Below, in pieces: positions 13,596 to 22,477 of a DNA stretch of 32,637 nt (positions are counted from its first letter, which is position 1; the number at the start of each line of letters is the position of its first letter). The position numbers and the translations under genes are program-made. The DNA is from a virus. The stretch is taken from positions 1 to 32,637 of IMG/VR virus record IMGVR_UViG_3300017751_000102. One strand, 5' to 3'. Below the pieces are notes generated by a model that did not search any database, was not told the origin of the DNA, and saw only the letters and a list, made by a program, of their open reading frames with translations.

Positions 13596-14642
13596 ATGGC
13601 ATTTCCAAAAGCATCCGGTTACGGCAACTTGCCAAATGGCTCGTTTTCGGCCGTAATTTATTCCAAAAAAGTCCAACTTGCTCTTCGCAAGGAATCCATC
13701 TGTGAAGCGATCACAAATACGGATTATATGGGCGAAATCAGTAACATGGGCGATTCAGTTCGCATCGTCAAAGAGCCAACGGTAGACGTGGTGGACTATA
13801 AGCGCGGCACAGCAATGAGTTCGCAAAATCTTGTAGATGAAGACTTTTCTCTCATCGTCTCTGAAGCCAATGCGTTTCAATTCCAAGTCGATGACATTGA
13901 GTCAAAACACTCACACGTCAATTTTATCGACTTAGCCACTGATAATGCTGCATATAATCTGAAAGATGCGTTCGACAAGAACGTATTGGGTTACATGACA
14001 GGCCATGAGTGGAATGGTTCCGCATGGGTTGCGCGCACCGCTCCGGCTGGTGACAAAGCAGACGCCGCTGCCGACGCAGATGAGTTGCTTGCAGGCAACA
14101 AACTTCATGCCGGCGACTTCGGTGGTACTGATGATAACTCCATTCCTCTCGCCGCTGGCGGTGGTACAGGCGTTGTGTCTCCATTGGCTTTGCTTAACCG
14201 CATGGCACGTCGCATGGATCAAGCAAACGTACCTACAGAGGATCGTTATTTTGTAGCAGATCCAGTGTTTTACGAACTGTTGCAAGACGAAAACAGCAAA
14301 CTGATTTCTAATGATTACGCTGGAAATCAAGACGCTGGCGACATTCTTCGTAATGGTCGTGTAGTTGCAGGCCTCATCCGTGGCTTCAAACTCTACAAGT
14401 CTAACAACCTGCCGTACCTCGGTACAGGTGCAGGCACAACAGACGCCGATGGTAGCACAACTAACATGGGCATGGTCTTGGGCGGTCACATGGCAGCATG
14501 TGCAACAGCACAGCAAATCTCCAAAACGGAAGCATTCCGTTCACCGGATACCTTTGCAGACGTTGTTCGTGGTCTCAACCTCTTCGGTCGCAAGATTCTG
14601 CGCCCCGAGTCTTTGATGGTTGCGTCTTACAACGTTGCCTAA
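13596..14642 (+). CDS. Major capsid protein (348 aa)
   Basis: Main head shell protein, expected to have the HK97 fold. It has the strongest ribosome site in the window (AAGGAG) and its own promoter and terminator. It opens MAFPKASGYGNLPNGSFSAV and includes VRIVKEPTVDVVDYKRGTAM, a DRYFVADPVFYELLQDENSK segment, then GFKLYKSNNLPYLG and a C-terminal GLNLFGRKILRPESLMVASY. The last is a common ending of podoviral capsid proteins. Length and position after scaffold fit. Codons are cleaner and more uniform than in neighbours, as expected for a highly expressed gene. Confidence 0.9.
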   Translation: MAFPKASGYGNLPNGSFSAVIYSKKVQLALRKESICEAITNTDYMGEISNMGDSVRIVKEPTVDVVDYKRGTAMSSQNLVDEDFSLIVSEANAFQFQVDDIESKHSHVNFIDLATDNAAYNLKDAFDKNVLGYMTGHEWNGSAWVARTAPAGDKADAAADADELLAGNKLHAGDFGGTDDNSIPLAAGGGTGVVSPLALLNRMARRMDQANVPTEDRYFVADPVFYELLQDENSKLISNDYAGNQDAGDILRNGRVVAGLIRGFKLYKSNNLPYLGTGAGTTDADGSTTNMGMVLGGHMAACATAQQISKTEAFRSPDTFADVVRGLNLFGRKILRPESLMVASYNVA

Positions 14643-14655
14643 ATCGTACAAAAGC

Positions 14656-14688
14656 GGGGCTGGCTTCGGCTGGCCCCCCTCTTAGTTT
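14656..14688 (+). terminator. Terminator-like hairpin with UUCG tetraloop
   Basis: GGGGCTGGC and GCTGGCCCC (14656-14664 with 14669-14677) form a 9-bp stem with two G-U pairs closed by C(TTCG)G, an extra-stable tetraloop. The downstream run CTCTTAGTTTT is only moderately T-rich, so it may act as a partial terminator or as 3'-end protection of capsid mRNA. Confidence 0.7.
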
Positions 14689-14700
14689 TAGGATACTTTC

Positions 14701-15393
14701 ATGCCCGCTACCTTTCTAGATCTATGCAATCAGGTGTTACGCCGGTTGAATGAAGTTGAACTGTCCGCTTCGGGGTTCGAAGGTGCTAGGGGTGTTCAGG
14801 CTTTAGTTAAAGACGCTGTAAAGGCTTCTATTGCTTCGATTGGCCAGAGTGAGTTCGAGTGGCCGTTCAACGCCGCAGAACACTCCGAGACATTGGTAAT
14901 AGGACGTGTCGATTATGATTGGCCAGAATTCTTTAAAGTAGTCGATTACGAGTCATTTCAAGTTATTGAGAATAACGGTGATGGCACTAACGATTATAAA
15001 AAACTTACTTATATTGACCGTGATGAGTACTACAAAAAGTACCGTGACGATGATAACAGCGCAGGCACTGCGGGCCGAGGAAAACCCATCTTCGTTTTCC
15101 CTACACACGGCAGCGGTTTTGGGGTCTCCCCGTCTCCTAGCAAAGCATACCTGATCCGCTTTAGATACTTTCTTAATTACGCAGATTTGAATGCGTATAA
15201 CGACGAAACTCGCATACCCTCTTCTTTTACTAGTGTCGTCGTAGATGGCGCTCTGATGCACATGTACATGTTCAAAGATAACGTTGAGGCAGCGCAGATT
15301 GCTAAAATGATATTTGATCAGGGTCTAAAGAATTTACAGACGCTGTACATTAACAATTACGAATATATCTCCGATACACGGAAAGCCTACTAA
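14701..15393 (+). CDS. Head-tail adaptor / tail tube protein A-like (230 aa)
   Basis: Follows the capsid gene, the usual place of the T7 gp11-like or P22 gp4-like connector that sits below the portal. It opens MPATFLDLCNQVLRRLNEVE and continues with a helical ALVKDAVKASIASIGQSE and the aromatic FEWPFNAAEH. A beta-rich middle (RVDYDWPEFFKVVDYE) and a helical end (DNVEAAQIAKMIFDQGLKNL) follow, the general adaptor pattern. TAGGA lies 8 bases before the ATG. Overlaps the next gene as TAATG. Confidence 0.65.
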   Translation: MPATFLDLCNQVLRRLNEVELSASGFEGARGVQALVKDAVKASIASIGQSEFEWPFNAAEHSETLVIGRVDYDWPEFFKVVDYESFQVIENNGDGTNDYKKLTYIDRDEYYKKYRDDDNSAGTAGRGKPIFVFPTHGSGFGVSPSPSKAYLIRFRYFLNYADLNAYNDETRIPSSFTSVVVDGALMHMYMFKDNVEAAQIAKMIFDQGLKNLQTLYINNYEYISDTRKAY

Positions 15394-17036
15394 TGGCAGA
15401 TCGCATTGAGTCCTACAAAGTTATTTCTCAAGGTGGATTAAACTCTAATGAAAATCACCTCGACTTAGCGGAGAACCTCCCAGGTTCTGCAACCCGCCTA
15501 GTTAATTATGAGGTGAGTTTGTATGGCGGATACCGTCGTATAAACGGATACGAACGTTTAGATGCCGATTATCCAGAAGTAGGTGGTGATGATGCAGAGG
15601 GGAAAGTACTCTGCGTTGCTGTATTTAGAGACGATAACTTTGATAAATCAATCATCATATCAGCCCGCAAAGACACCGGCGCTGACACATATTCTATATA
15701 CCGATACCTAGAACTCGTAGGGTGGGTAAAGTACACAACCGCACCTACACGGGCAACCACAGACGGCGTATTTCGTACTGTAGAGACTATCCGGTTTGTG
15801 TCATTTAACTTCGGTGACGGGAATAAAATCGCATTTGTAGATGGGGTTAATCCTGCGCTTGTATTCGACGGAACAGATTGGGCTGAAATTACTGTAGGCG
15901 GCACGGGTACTGCCGAAAGTGCCGGCGGTGACCAAATCGTTTCTAGACCTAGCCTAGTTGACGTATTTGAAAATCACCTGTTTGTCGGGGGCGACGTGGG
16001 GTCTCAGGCTGTAATTGTACACTCTGCCCCAGAAGACCCGTACAACTGGACTGCGGCGGCGGGCGCAGGACAACTCAATGTTGGTTTCGACGTGGTACAG
16101 TTTAAGCCATTCAGAGACAATTTGTTTGTGTTCGGTAGCAACGCTATTAAGCGAGTATCGGCAGAACTGACGGCAGGATTCGTACTGGATCAGGTCACGT
16201 CGAATGTTGGTTGTATTGCCGCAAACTCAGTTCTAGAAATTGGTGGTGATCTAGTCTTTCTAGCACCTGATGGCATACGTCCGGTGGCCGGAACTGCAAA
16301 AATCGGTGATGTAGAATTGGAGACTATTTCTAAGTCTATCCAATCTATTCTTGTAGATCTCCCAGTAGACTACGATCTAGACAAACTTCTTACGGGCGTC
16401 GTTATTAGGACTAAATCGCAACTACGGTATTTTGTAGGCGATGACACCTTACAGCAACTAGACAGCATGGGTATCATTGGTGGGTTGCGTACATCTGACC
16501 AAAAACTGGGTTGGGAGTTTGGAGAACTTTTAGGGATACGCTCATCCTGTGCAACGTCCGGATATATTGGTCGGAGCGAGTTTGTTCTCCACGGGGATTA
16601 CAACGGAATAGTTTATCGACAAGAAGTCGGGAACACTTTCGATGGTAACGGAATTCTAGGTATATACTCCACTCCTTACTACGATTTTGGCGACACAGAA
16701 GTCCGTAAAATACTTCGTAAAATTAACACGTTTGTGCGGTCAGAAGGCCCACTCACGATGAACGTCTCAGTCCAGTACGATTGGAACGACACATCCACCG
16801 CGAAGCCCCCCTCATACGCACAGTCCAGTGAGGGCGCTCCCGTTATCTTTAACGGACGTAACATTGTTTACGGCGGAACTAACGTAAAATACGGCGGTAA
16901 TGAAAAACCCATCATGGTCACGGATGTTCAGGGGTCCGGCTACGCGACGAAAGTTACCTATGTGACCATAGGTGAAAACTTTCCACACAGTATTCAGGGA
17001 ATTGTTTTTGAATTCTCTGTAGCAGGGAGACGATAA
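15393..17036 (+). CDS. Tail nozzle / stabilisation-like protein (547 aa)
   Basis: Beta-rich protein after the adaptor, the position and size of podoviral nozzle proteins (P22 gp10, T7 gp12). The N-terminus contains SQGGLNSNENHLDLAENLPG then NYEVSLYGGYRRINGYE, a repeated opening of this group. Later segments such as NHLFVGGDVGSQAVIVHSAP, FKPFRDNLFVFGSNAIKRVS and EIGGDLVFLAPDGIRPVAG have the blade-like regularity of a beta-propeller. It likely forms the hexameric tail tip to which fibres attach. Overlaps its neighbour upstream as TAATG and abuts the fibre gene with no gap. Confidence 0.7.
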   Translation: MADRIESYKVISQGGLNSNENHLDLAENLPGSATRLVNYEVSLYGGYRRINGYERLDADYPEVGGDDAEGKVLCVAVFRDDNFDKSIIISARKDTGADTYSIYRYLELVGWVKYTTAPTRATTDGVFRTVETIRFVSFNFGDGNKIAFVDGVNPALVFDGTDWAEITVGGTGTAESAGGDQIVSRPSLVDVFENHLFVGGDVGSQAVIVHSAPEDPYNWTAAAGAGQLNVGFDVVQFKPFRDNLFVFGSNAIKRVSAELTAGFVLDQVTSNVGCIAANSVLEIGGDLVFLAPDGIRPVAGTAKIGDVELETISKSIQSILVDLPVDYDLDKLLTGVVIRTKSQLRYFVGDDTLQQLDSMGIIGGLRTSDQKLGWEFGELLGIRSSCATSGYIGRSEFVLHGDYNGIVYRQEVGNTFDGNGILGIYSTPYYDFGDTEVRKILRKINTFVRSEGPLTMNVSVQYDWNDTSTAKPPSYAQSSEGAPVIFNGRNIVYGGTNVKYGGNEKPIMVTDVQGSGYATKVTYVTIGENFPHSIQGIVFEFSVAGRR

Positions 17037-18275
17037 ATGGCGGGATATACACGACAGTCCGTAGCGGATATTGTTAATGGCGAGAATATTACAGCGCCAC
17101 CAATTAACGCAGAATTAAACCAAGTCCAACTAGCCTTTTCTGGTGATCAGGGACACACACACGACGGGTCTGTGGGCAGCGGCCCAAAGATCGAACTTAC
17201 CACGTCTATTAATGGTTACCTGCCCGCAGTTAACGGTGGTGTAGGCGGTCTTAATAATGTAGACACTGTAATTAATCCGACAGAATTAGACGACGCAAAC
17301 TCGGGGTATTCCCGAGGATCCATCTGGCTAAACAACGCTACAAATCGTGTATTTGTTTGCATGGATCAAACAGTCGGATCGGCTATTTGGCACGAAATTG
17401 CCTCCGTGTCTCCGCAGTCTACTTGGTCTCCACAAATAACGGGTACAGTAGATTTAGGCTCGACAGACAAAGCCTTCCGTGATATATTCCTTACAGGATC
17501 AATTAGTGCTTCGGCGTTCGATGGTATAGTCGGTTCTGTCACTCCCGCAAATGTAACAGGTACTACAATAACCGCTACTACAGGGTTTGTAGGTGACTTA
17601 CAGGGTAGCATAACAGGTAACGTTGTAGGCGACTTTACTGGTGACATTTATTCCTCTGATGGCCTAGCCAAAGTACTTGAAAATGGCACAGACGGCACAG
17701 ACGCAAACTTTGTTGGATCTGTAACAGGCGACCTAACAGGGGACGTCACATCCACAGGGACTTCTACATTCGGTGCAGTGACTGCTACCAGCCTAACGGC
17801 AACCGATGTCACCGCTACGTTCGCCGGCGATCTGACCGGAAATGTGACGGGCGACCTAGTAGGTAATGTCAGCGGTAATTTAGTCGGAGACGTAGTAGGA
17901 AATCTTACGGGCAACACTACCGGATCCCATACAGGGCCGGTGGATGCAAGTAACACCCGAGTATCAAACGTAGCAGATCCGGTAGACCCCTCAGATGCTT
18001 TGAGCCTGTCATACTTCAACGCAATTCTTAGCGAGTCCGAGGATGGCATCCAAGCAGACCTAGACGCGGCAATTGTCGCTCGGGACACCACTCAGGGGTA
18101 CATGGTCACCACTCTTGGGTATCGAAACGAAACAGAGCAATTCCGAGATGAGGCCGAAGCGGCACGGGATTCGGCACAACTAAGCGAAAACATCGCGGTA
18201 CAGAAGGCAGGGGAAATTTCCAACTTGTACGACTCTTCTCAGTACGCGCAACGCCTGATTGGGAGTTTGATTTAA
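17037..18275 (+). CDS. Tail fibre protein with glycine pseudo-repeats (412 aa)
   Basis: Residues 1-55 (MAGYTRQSVADIVNGENIT, then GHTHDGSVGSGPKIELT) look like a conserved tail-attachment head. A WLNNATNRVFVCMD segment and a STDKAFRDIFLTGSISAS motif, common in phage fibres, follow. Residues 185-300 are a shaft of short G-[DN]-[LVF]-x-G units such as GDLTGNVTGDLVGNVSG, suited to a trimeric beta-helix. Residues 330-395 form a charged coiled coil (RNETEQFRDEAEAARDSAQL). No receptor-binding tip is evident, so it probably carries other receptor-binding subunits, consistent with the genes downstream. Confidence 0.8.
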   Translation: MAGYTRQSVADIVNGENITAPPINAELNQVQLAFSGDQGHTHDGSVGSGPKIELTTSINGYLPAVNGGVGGLNNVDTVINPTELDDANSGYSRGSIWLNNATNRVFVCMDQTVGSAIWHEIASVSPQSTWSPQITGTVDLGSTDKAFRDIFLTGSISASAFDGIVGSVTPANVTGTTITATTGFVGDLQGSITGNVVGDFTGDIYSSDGLAKVLENGTDGTDANFVGSVTGDLTGDVTSTGTSTFGAVTATSLTATDVTATFAGDLTGNVTGDLVGNVSGNLVGDVVGNLTGNTTGSHTGPVDASNTRVSNVADPVDPSDALSLSYFNAILSESEDGIQADLDAAIVARDTTQGYMVTTLGYRNETEQFRDEAEAARDSAQLSENIAVQKAGEISNLYDSSQYAQRLIGSLI

Positions 18276-18276
18276 A

Positions 18277-18693
18277 ATGGCAGATAAAACACTCGCATAC
18301 TGGAACCTAAAGCAATCTACAGCCGTAAAGGCACTGACAACGCTATCCGGTATGCTCGACAGTCCAACAACACGCGACGTGATCGTAGTTGTTAAGGCAC
18401 TAGAGATTATGGACGATGAAGCCAAGGTCTCTGGCTACGACGAACTGGTAGAGAAACTCGTTGGAGCGGCTTCTACTGTAATGGATTCGTCTCTTGCAGA
18501 TGATGACATGATGTACGTTGTCCGCGCGATCTCCTACGGACGTGTCCCCTTTGGGTCCGAAGCGTGGTGGAAAATTAGACACAAAGACTCAGAAAATATC
18601 GATTGGCACGGTCAAGTCCAAGTCGGTGAAAGAACCCTAGAGGCATTTGGGGACACCATTTTAGAAACATTTTATGCAGAGGAAACTACCTAA
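18277..18693 (+). CDS. Hypothetical protein in tail module (138 aa)
   Basis: Opens MADKTLAYWNLKQSTAVKAL and is mainly helical with an acidic middle (ALEIMDDEAKVSGYDELVEK, SSLADDDMMYVVRAI), then AWWKIRHKDSENIDWHGQVQ near the end. GGGAG (18261-18265) is its ribosome site, and it overlaps the next gene as TAATG. A chaperone or minor tail component is plausible from position only; no domain recognised. Confidence 0.65.
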   Translation: MADKTLAYWNLKQSTAVKALTTLSGMLDSPTTRDVIVVVKALEIMDDEAKVSGYDELVEKLVGAASTVMDSSLADDDMMYVVRAISYGRVPFGSEAWWKIRHKDSENIDWHGQVQVGERTLEAFGDTILETFYAEETT

Positions 18694-19679
18694 TGGCTAC
18701 GGTTAATTACGATGTCACTGTTGGGGCTTACGCTGAAGGTAACCGTTACCAAATCGACGGTGCTAAGACCCCCAATCTATTTTTAGTTCGCGGAAACACA
18801 TACATTTTTGATGTGTCTGACGCTACAAACGCAACACACACAATGGGCTTTGCCACCGCCGCTGACGCAGCGGGTTCGACAGAGTATACCTCGGGTGTAA
18901 CAAGTTCAGGTACAGCGGGTTCCGCAGGGGCTACGGTCACTTTTGTAGTGCCTTCAGACGCCGCAGAAACTCTGTTCTATTACTGTACAGCACACTCTTC
19001 TATGTCTGCTAACGCGGCAATATTCGTGTCCGGCGTAGAAATCACACCTATCTCTGACAAGTCCGCAGTTGCAGATATCACAGTCACAGATTTCTCTGCC
19101 AACACCAGTATCTTCACAAACACCTTGGCGCGCGAAATCCCATCTAAAATTGATTCAATCGCAAGCGACTTCAAAACACATATCAATGATAATTTCGCTG
19201 ATGTAGTTGTGGGTGATGTTAATGCCTTCATCGACGGTCTTGAGACATACCTCAATGGCACTGTGGTAGCGGCTATCAACACCGCCATAGAGTCAATTCG
19301 CACTGATGGAACTAAGTTCGCTGGCGACATTGCTAAAGAGCAAACTGAATTTGAAGGTGGATTTGAAGCACGTTTCCAAGGCCTTGAAGATGGCCTGAGT
19401 ACTTATGTAGGCGATGAAGCCTCTTACACAAAAGCACAAATCGACACCACTTTGTTTACCGGTGCTATCTCTTCCACAAACATTTCGCATGATTCCGATG
19501 GTCGCCTCTCTTCCATCAAAGCGAATGGAAAACTGATCTGGAACATTACATACGACAGCGATGGTTTTTTAGAAGGTTTCCGCGAAAGTGTGGATATTGG
19601 AGGGTTGCCCGTCACTAAAGTATATAACGTCATCACAGACGCAGACGGTTTGATCGAAGCAATTGAAGACATCTCATAA
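18693..19679 (+). CDS. Tail protein with cupredoxin-like copper domain (328 aa)
   Basis: Residues 1-113 form a cupredoxin-like domain: NLFLVRGNTYIFDVSD, ATHTMGF with His49, a SSGTAGSAGATVTFVVPS strand pair, then LFYYCTAHSSM with Cys98, His101 and Met104. His, Cys, His, Met with C-x2-H-x2-M spacing is a complete type-1 copper ligand set (amicyanin-like spacing). The middle (115-260) is helical. The C-terminus carries three DxDG segments (HDSDGRLSSI, YDSDGFLEGF, TDADGLIEAI) resembling repeated calcium-binding or beta-hairpin units. It sits between fibre genes, so a virion surface role is likely. Relatives of this domain occur in marine phage tail proteins to my knowledge; copper binding itself is not shown. 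Confidence 0.72.
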   Translation: MATVNYDVTVGAYAEGNRYQIDGAKTPNLFLVRGNTYIFDVSDATNATHTMGFATAADAAGSTEYTSGVTSSGTAGSAGATVTFVVPSDAAETLFYYCTAHSSMSANAAIFVSGVEITPISDKSAVADITVTDFSANTSIFTNTLAREIPSKIDSIASDFKTHINDNFADVVVGDVNAFIDGLETYLNGTVVAAINTAIESIRTDGTKFAGDIAKEQTEFEGGFEARFQGLEDGLSTYVGDEASYTKAQIDTTLFTGAISSTNISHDSDGRLSSIKANGKLIWNITYDSDGFLEGFRESVDIGGLPVTKVYNVITDADGLIEAIEDIS

Positions 19680-19696
19680 AATAGGAGTACCCTGTT

Positions 19697-20590
19697 ATGG
19701 ATCTTTATCTCCTTAACGAACTGAACAAATTGGAGGCAGGTGGAGCGGGTTCTTCAGGGGCTTCCTCTGGAAGCATGTTTCTTCCCCCCGACTTAGATGG
19801 TACAACCCCAAATGATGTCGGGTCATGGCCTATAATTACCCGCGCATCTGACCGCAACCAAACTGATAACTGGGGTTGGACTAGTGGAAGCCCGTATGAT
19901 TCTTTTTATACCTACGGCGGGAATAACGATAAGGATGCCGAACACGGCGTTCTTGACTGTCTTCACGCGGGGTATACTGAAAACAATAAATTAGATAACT
20001 GGACTACTGGTACTGAACCCGCACTAGCGTACAGCCTAGATGGCGCTCATGTAGGCACACAGACACACTATTCGACTAAGTGGTCTGGCGCAGACTACGG
20101 CCCCTTTCGGACCAGCATAATGTGGCTTCGCAATATGTCGGGGAGTACAATTAACTCCGCGCAGGTATGGGGGAGATATTCCTCTCAATACCAATCAGGT
20201 CACGATGGTGCCTCTATATGGATAGGAAAACCCAATAGTGCCGCAAAGGGCAGCGTTTCTAGTATGAATTGGACTAGAGACTCATATACAGGCAATGCTC
20301 AAGAATGGAACGGTTCCGTTTCTATGAGTTCTGTCACAAATGGTATGACTATCTGCGTTTTGGGCATGAATACTATGTATTATCATCAGGATTCATCCAA
20401 CGTAGCCTCATGGCAAGACACCAACATTTTTTATAATCTACAAACCCTTTGGAACCAAGGATTTCGTCCTGATTATAATATGTACAAGACCAGCCTTCTT
20501 GCCAGAGATGGTGAGTGGAACAGTTTTCAGTACTCTAATCGGGTTAAACATCTGTATACGATGTGCGCCTATGAATATCCCGAAACTTGA
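19697..20590 (+). CDS. Tail receptor-binding-like protein, paralogue 1 (297 aa)
   Basis: First of three tandem related genes. The N-terminal MDLYLLNELNKLEAGG helix is shared with the next two and probably docks on the tail, followed by a Gly/Ser hinge. The body is rich in Trp, Tyr, Asn and Ser. The shared core lies at residues 134-180 (YGPFRTSIMWLRN, then YQSGHDGASIWIGKPN). A later strand pair (GMTICVLGMNTMYYHQD) is also conserved in position. Aromatic, polar surfaces of this kind suit carbohydrate binding. TAGGAG precedes the ATG. Confidence 0.7.
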   Translation: MDLYLLNELNKLEAGGAGSSGASSGSMFLPPDLDGTTPNDVGSWPIITRASDRNQTDNWGWTSGSPYDSFYTYGGNNDKDAEHGVLDCLHAGYTENNKLDNWTTGTEPALAYSLDGAHVGTQTHYSTKWSGADYGPFRTSIMWLRNMSGSTINSAQVWGRYSSQYQSGHDGASIWIGKPNSAAKGSVSSMNWTRDSYTGNAQEWNGSVSMSSVTNGMTICVLGMNTMYYHQDSSNVASWQDTNIFYNLQTLWNQGFRPDYNMYKTSLLARDGEWNSFQYSNRVKHLYTMCAYEYPET

Positions 20591-20605
20591 TAAGGAGACA
20601 GTTTA

Positions 20606-21532
20606 ATGGATACGGACCTATTTTTACTAAACAAACTGTCTAAGTTAAAGGATGGCAATTCAGGCGGCGGCGGCGGGGTGGCTGGGGGATACTTAATTTC
20701 CCCTAAAGACCCTTCTACCAACAACTATCATGTAAGGAAGAAGCCTTTCTATACCGTGTATTCCACCAATACTAGGTACGCATATGACGGGCAGGAGTGG
20801 GCGAGTAGTAACGCACAGGGTAGTTTCTCTACAGCCGCCCAGTATGGCGCTAGCGACCGAAGGGCAATCTTCTTCGCAGGTCGTGAAGAAATGGATAGGT
20901 CTCGTGATGACAAGATCTACAACCACACGCATGGTGGTCGCTCTCGGCACAACACATCTCAGAAATTGCAGGGGTCATTACGCCATCACTGCGGCATAAA
21001 CCAAATGCAGCACATAGGCCGTTGGCACGATAACTACGGTTCTTTTGGTACTAGGCTTCTTTTCTTACGAAATCCTACTGATAGCAACGTATCTGCCAAT
21101 CTGTACTGGCAACATAGTACCCGCTATACTCACTCACATGATGGCAGTTGTTTAATTGAATACACCCCAAACAATACTGCGTACTCAAATGTGTCAGGGG
21201 TCGCTCATAGCACAATTTGGAGTTACACCTCAGATAATTGGCACGGTCAGAGCGATGTACAAATTACCCTGACTCCAGGCCAAACTAGAGCCTTTGCTCT
21301 TTGTACCAACTTTATGTACTACACCAACACAAATAATGGGTATCTTATTTGGGAAACTAACTCCTTTCATAGGACTAACGATACGTTGGATAGCGGTCTG
21401 GAAATAGACTTAAAAGCAACCCAGCATTACTTATGTAATCGCCAACCAAATTATACTGGCTCTGACAGTGGTAATCAGGACTTAATTACATTTTGGAAGT
21501 CTTTGGGTGAAGCATTTGGAGATAATGAATAA
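20606..21532 (+). CDS. Tail receptor-binding-like protein, paralogue 2 (308 aa)
   Basis: Second paralogue. It has the same N-terminal plan (MDTDLFLLNKLSKLKDG, Gly-rich hinge GGGGG) and the core at 144-190 (YGSFGTRLLFLRNP, then THSHDGSCLIEYTPNN). A conserved late segment (GQTRAFALCTNFMYYTNTN) and an ending LGEAFGDNE resemble paralogue 3 (CGEIFGD). Residues 90-140 are unusually His/Arg-rich (NHTHGGRSRHN, LRHHCG), a possible metal or acidic-sugar site. AAGGAG precedes the ATG; the stop overlaps the next start as TAATG. Confidence 0.7.
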   Translation: MDTDLFLLNKLSKLKDGNSGGGGGVAGGYLISPKDPSTNNYHVRKKPFYTVYSTNTRYAYDGQEWASSNAQGSFSTAAQYGASDRRAIFFAGREEMDRSRDDKIYNHTHGGRSRHNTSQKLQGSLRHHCGINQMQHIGRWHDNYGSFGTRLLFLRNPTDSNVSANLYWQHSTRYTHSHDGSCLIEYTPNNTAYSNVSGVAHSTIWSYTSDNWHGQSDVQITLTPGQTRAFALCTNFMYYTNTNNGYLIWETNSFHRTNDTLDSGLEIDLKATQHYLCNRQPNYTGSDSGNQDLITFWKSLGEAFGDNE

Positions 21533-22458
21533 TGGACCTCTATATACTCAACGAAATACAAAAAATGAAAAGTGGAGGCGCTCCAACGGGTGATGCTACA
21601 AGTTCTCCTGGTATTTATCCTACAGAAATGCCTACTGAGACTGAAGCCTCTCAGACCATCGTTTCCATTAGCGGAATACAGGACAGATACTACCATCAGT
21701 CTTATGATTGGAACACCAACCACCCCTCTTCGGGACAAGGTTGGCACGCCTATGACAGTGATTGGAGAACCACAGAAAGTAAGTGGCGCATACCAAATGG
21801 CATGGGATTCCATAGTTTTGGCGGTCACGGTAGGGAAAACGGAAACTTTACTAAGTCATGTCGTACCCACTACGCAACTAGAGGGACTGTCGGTCCTATG
21901 CACATGCAGTTGTCGTCAGGGCGTAATTCTAATGACTATTCGCCCCACTGTACCAACATGATGTTTGTGCGTAACACAACTGCGTCAGATATCACAAAGA
22001 ATGTGCATTTCTACTACACAAATTACTGGCAAAATGGGTACGAGGGTGGCACCCTGATCGCGTACACTCCAAACCATATTAACTACTCACAAGCCACACG
22101 ACAGAATAGTAATTGGGATGTTAGGTGGAACACCTCAAGCGGCGGCGGCAATCACACCCACGACAGCGCTTCTGTAACTTTTCCCGCAAATAAAACTGTC
22201 GCTCTTATGCACACTAATACCCTTTCTTATTGGGATGCCTTCTCCTACCATACACAGCATAGGAACTCATGTTATTTCAGTCATTTGCATACTATTTTTG
22301 ATGGTACAGGTCAGTTGGTCTGTGACTTACAGATGTCTCAGGTATATGAGCAAGCCAGAATTCCAGAGTTTGTTAATGAAAATTACAACCAAAACGAGAG
22401 TTTCTTTCGTTTTTACAATAAATGCGGCGAAATATTTGGTGACAGAACCCCCGCTTAA
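21532..22458 (+). CDS. Tail receptor-binding-like protein, paralogue 3 (308 aa)
   Basis: Third paralogue. N-terminal MDLYILNEIQKMKSGG, core at 136-181 (YSPHCTNMMFVRNT, then WQNGYEGGTLIAYTPN), later ASVTFPANKTVALMHTNTLS, and the ending CGEIFGDRTPA. The regions between these motifs differ strongly from the other two copies, as expected for receptor-binding proteins under diversifying pressure. Many His, Trp and Tyr residues are present. It overlaps paralogue 2 as TAATG, so the three are co-translated. Confidence 0.7.
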   Translation: MDLYILNEIQKMKSGGAPTGDATSSPGIYPTEMPTETEASQTIVSISGIQDRYYHQSYDWNTNHPSSGQGWHAYDSDWRTTESKWRIPNGMGFHSFGGHGRENGNFTKSCRTHYATRGTVGPMHMQLSSGRNSNDYSPHCTNMMFVRNTTASDITKNVHFYYTNYWQNGYEGGTLIAYTPNHINYSQATRQNSNWDVRWNTSSGGGNHTHDSASVTFPANKTVALMHTNTLSYWDAFSYHTQHRNSCYFSHLHTIFDGTGQLVCDLQMSQVYEQARIPEFVNENYNQNESFFRFYNKCGEIFGDRTPA

Positions 22459-22477
22459 AAATAATTAGGAGAATAAA

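Noticed and set aside
13932-14516. 194-codon open frame antisense to the capsid gene
   Set aside because: Cys/Thr/His-rich shadow of the highly biased capsid codons; no promoter or ribosome site.
17590-17940. Short repeated DNA units resembling a tandem-repeat or CRISPR-like array
   Set aside because: They are in frame and encode the G-D/N-x-T/V-G fibre shaft; spacing and sequence vary as coding repeats do.
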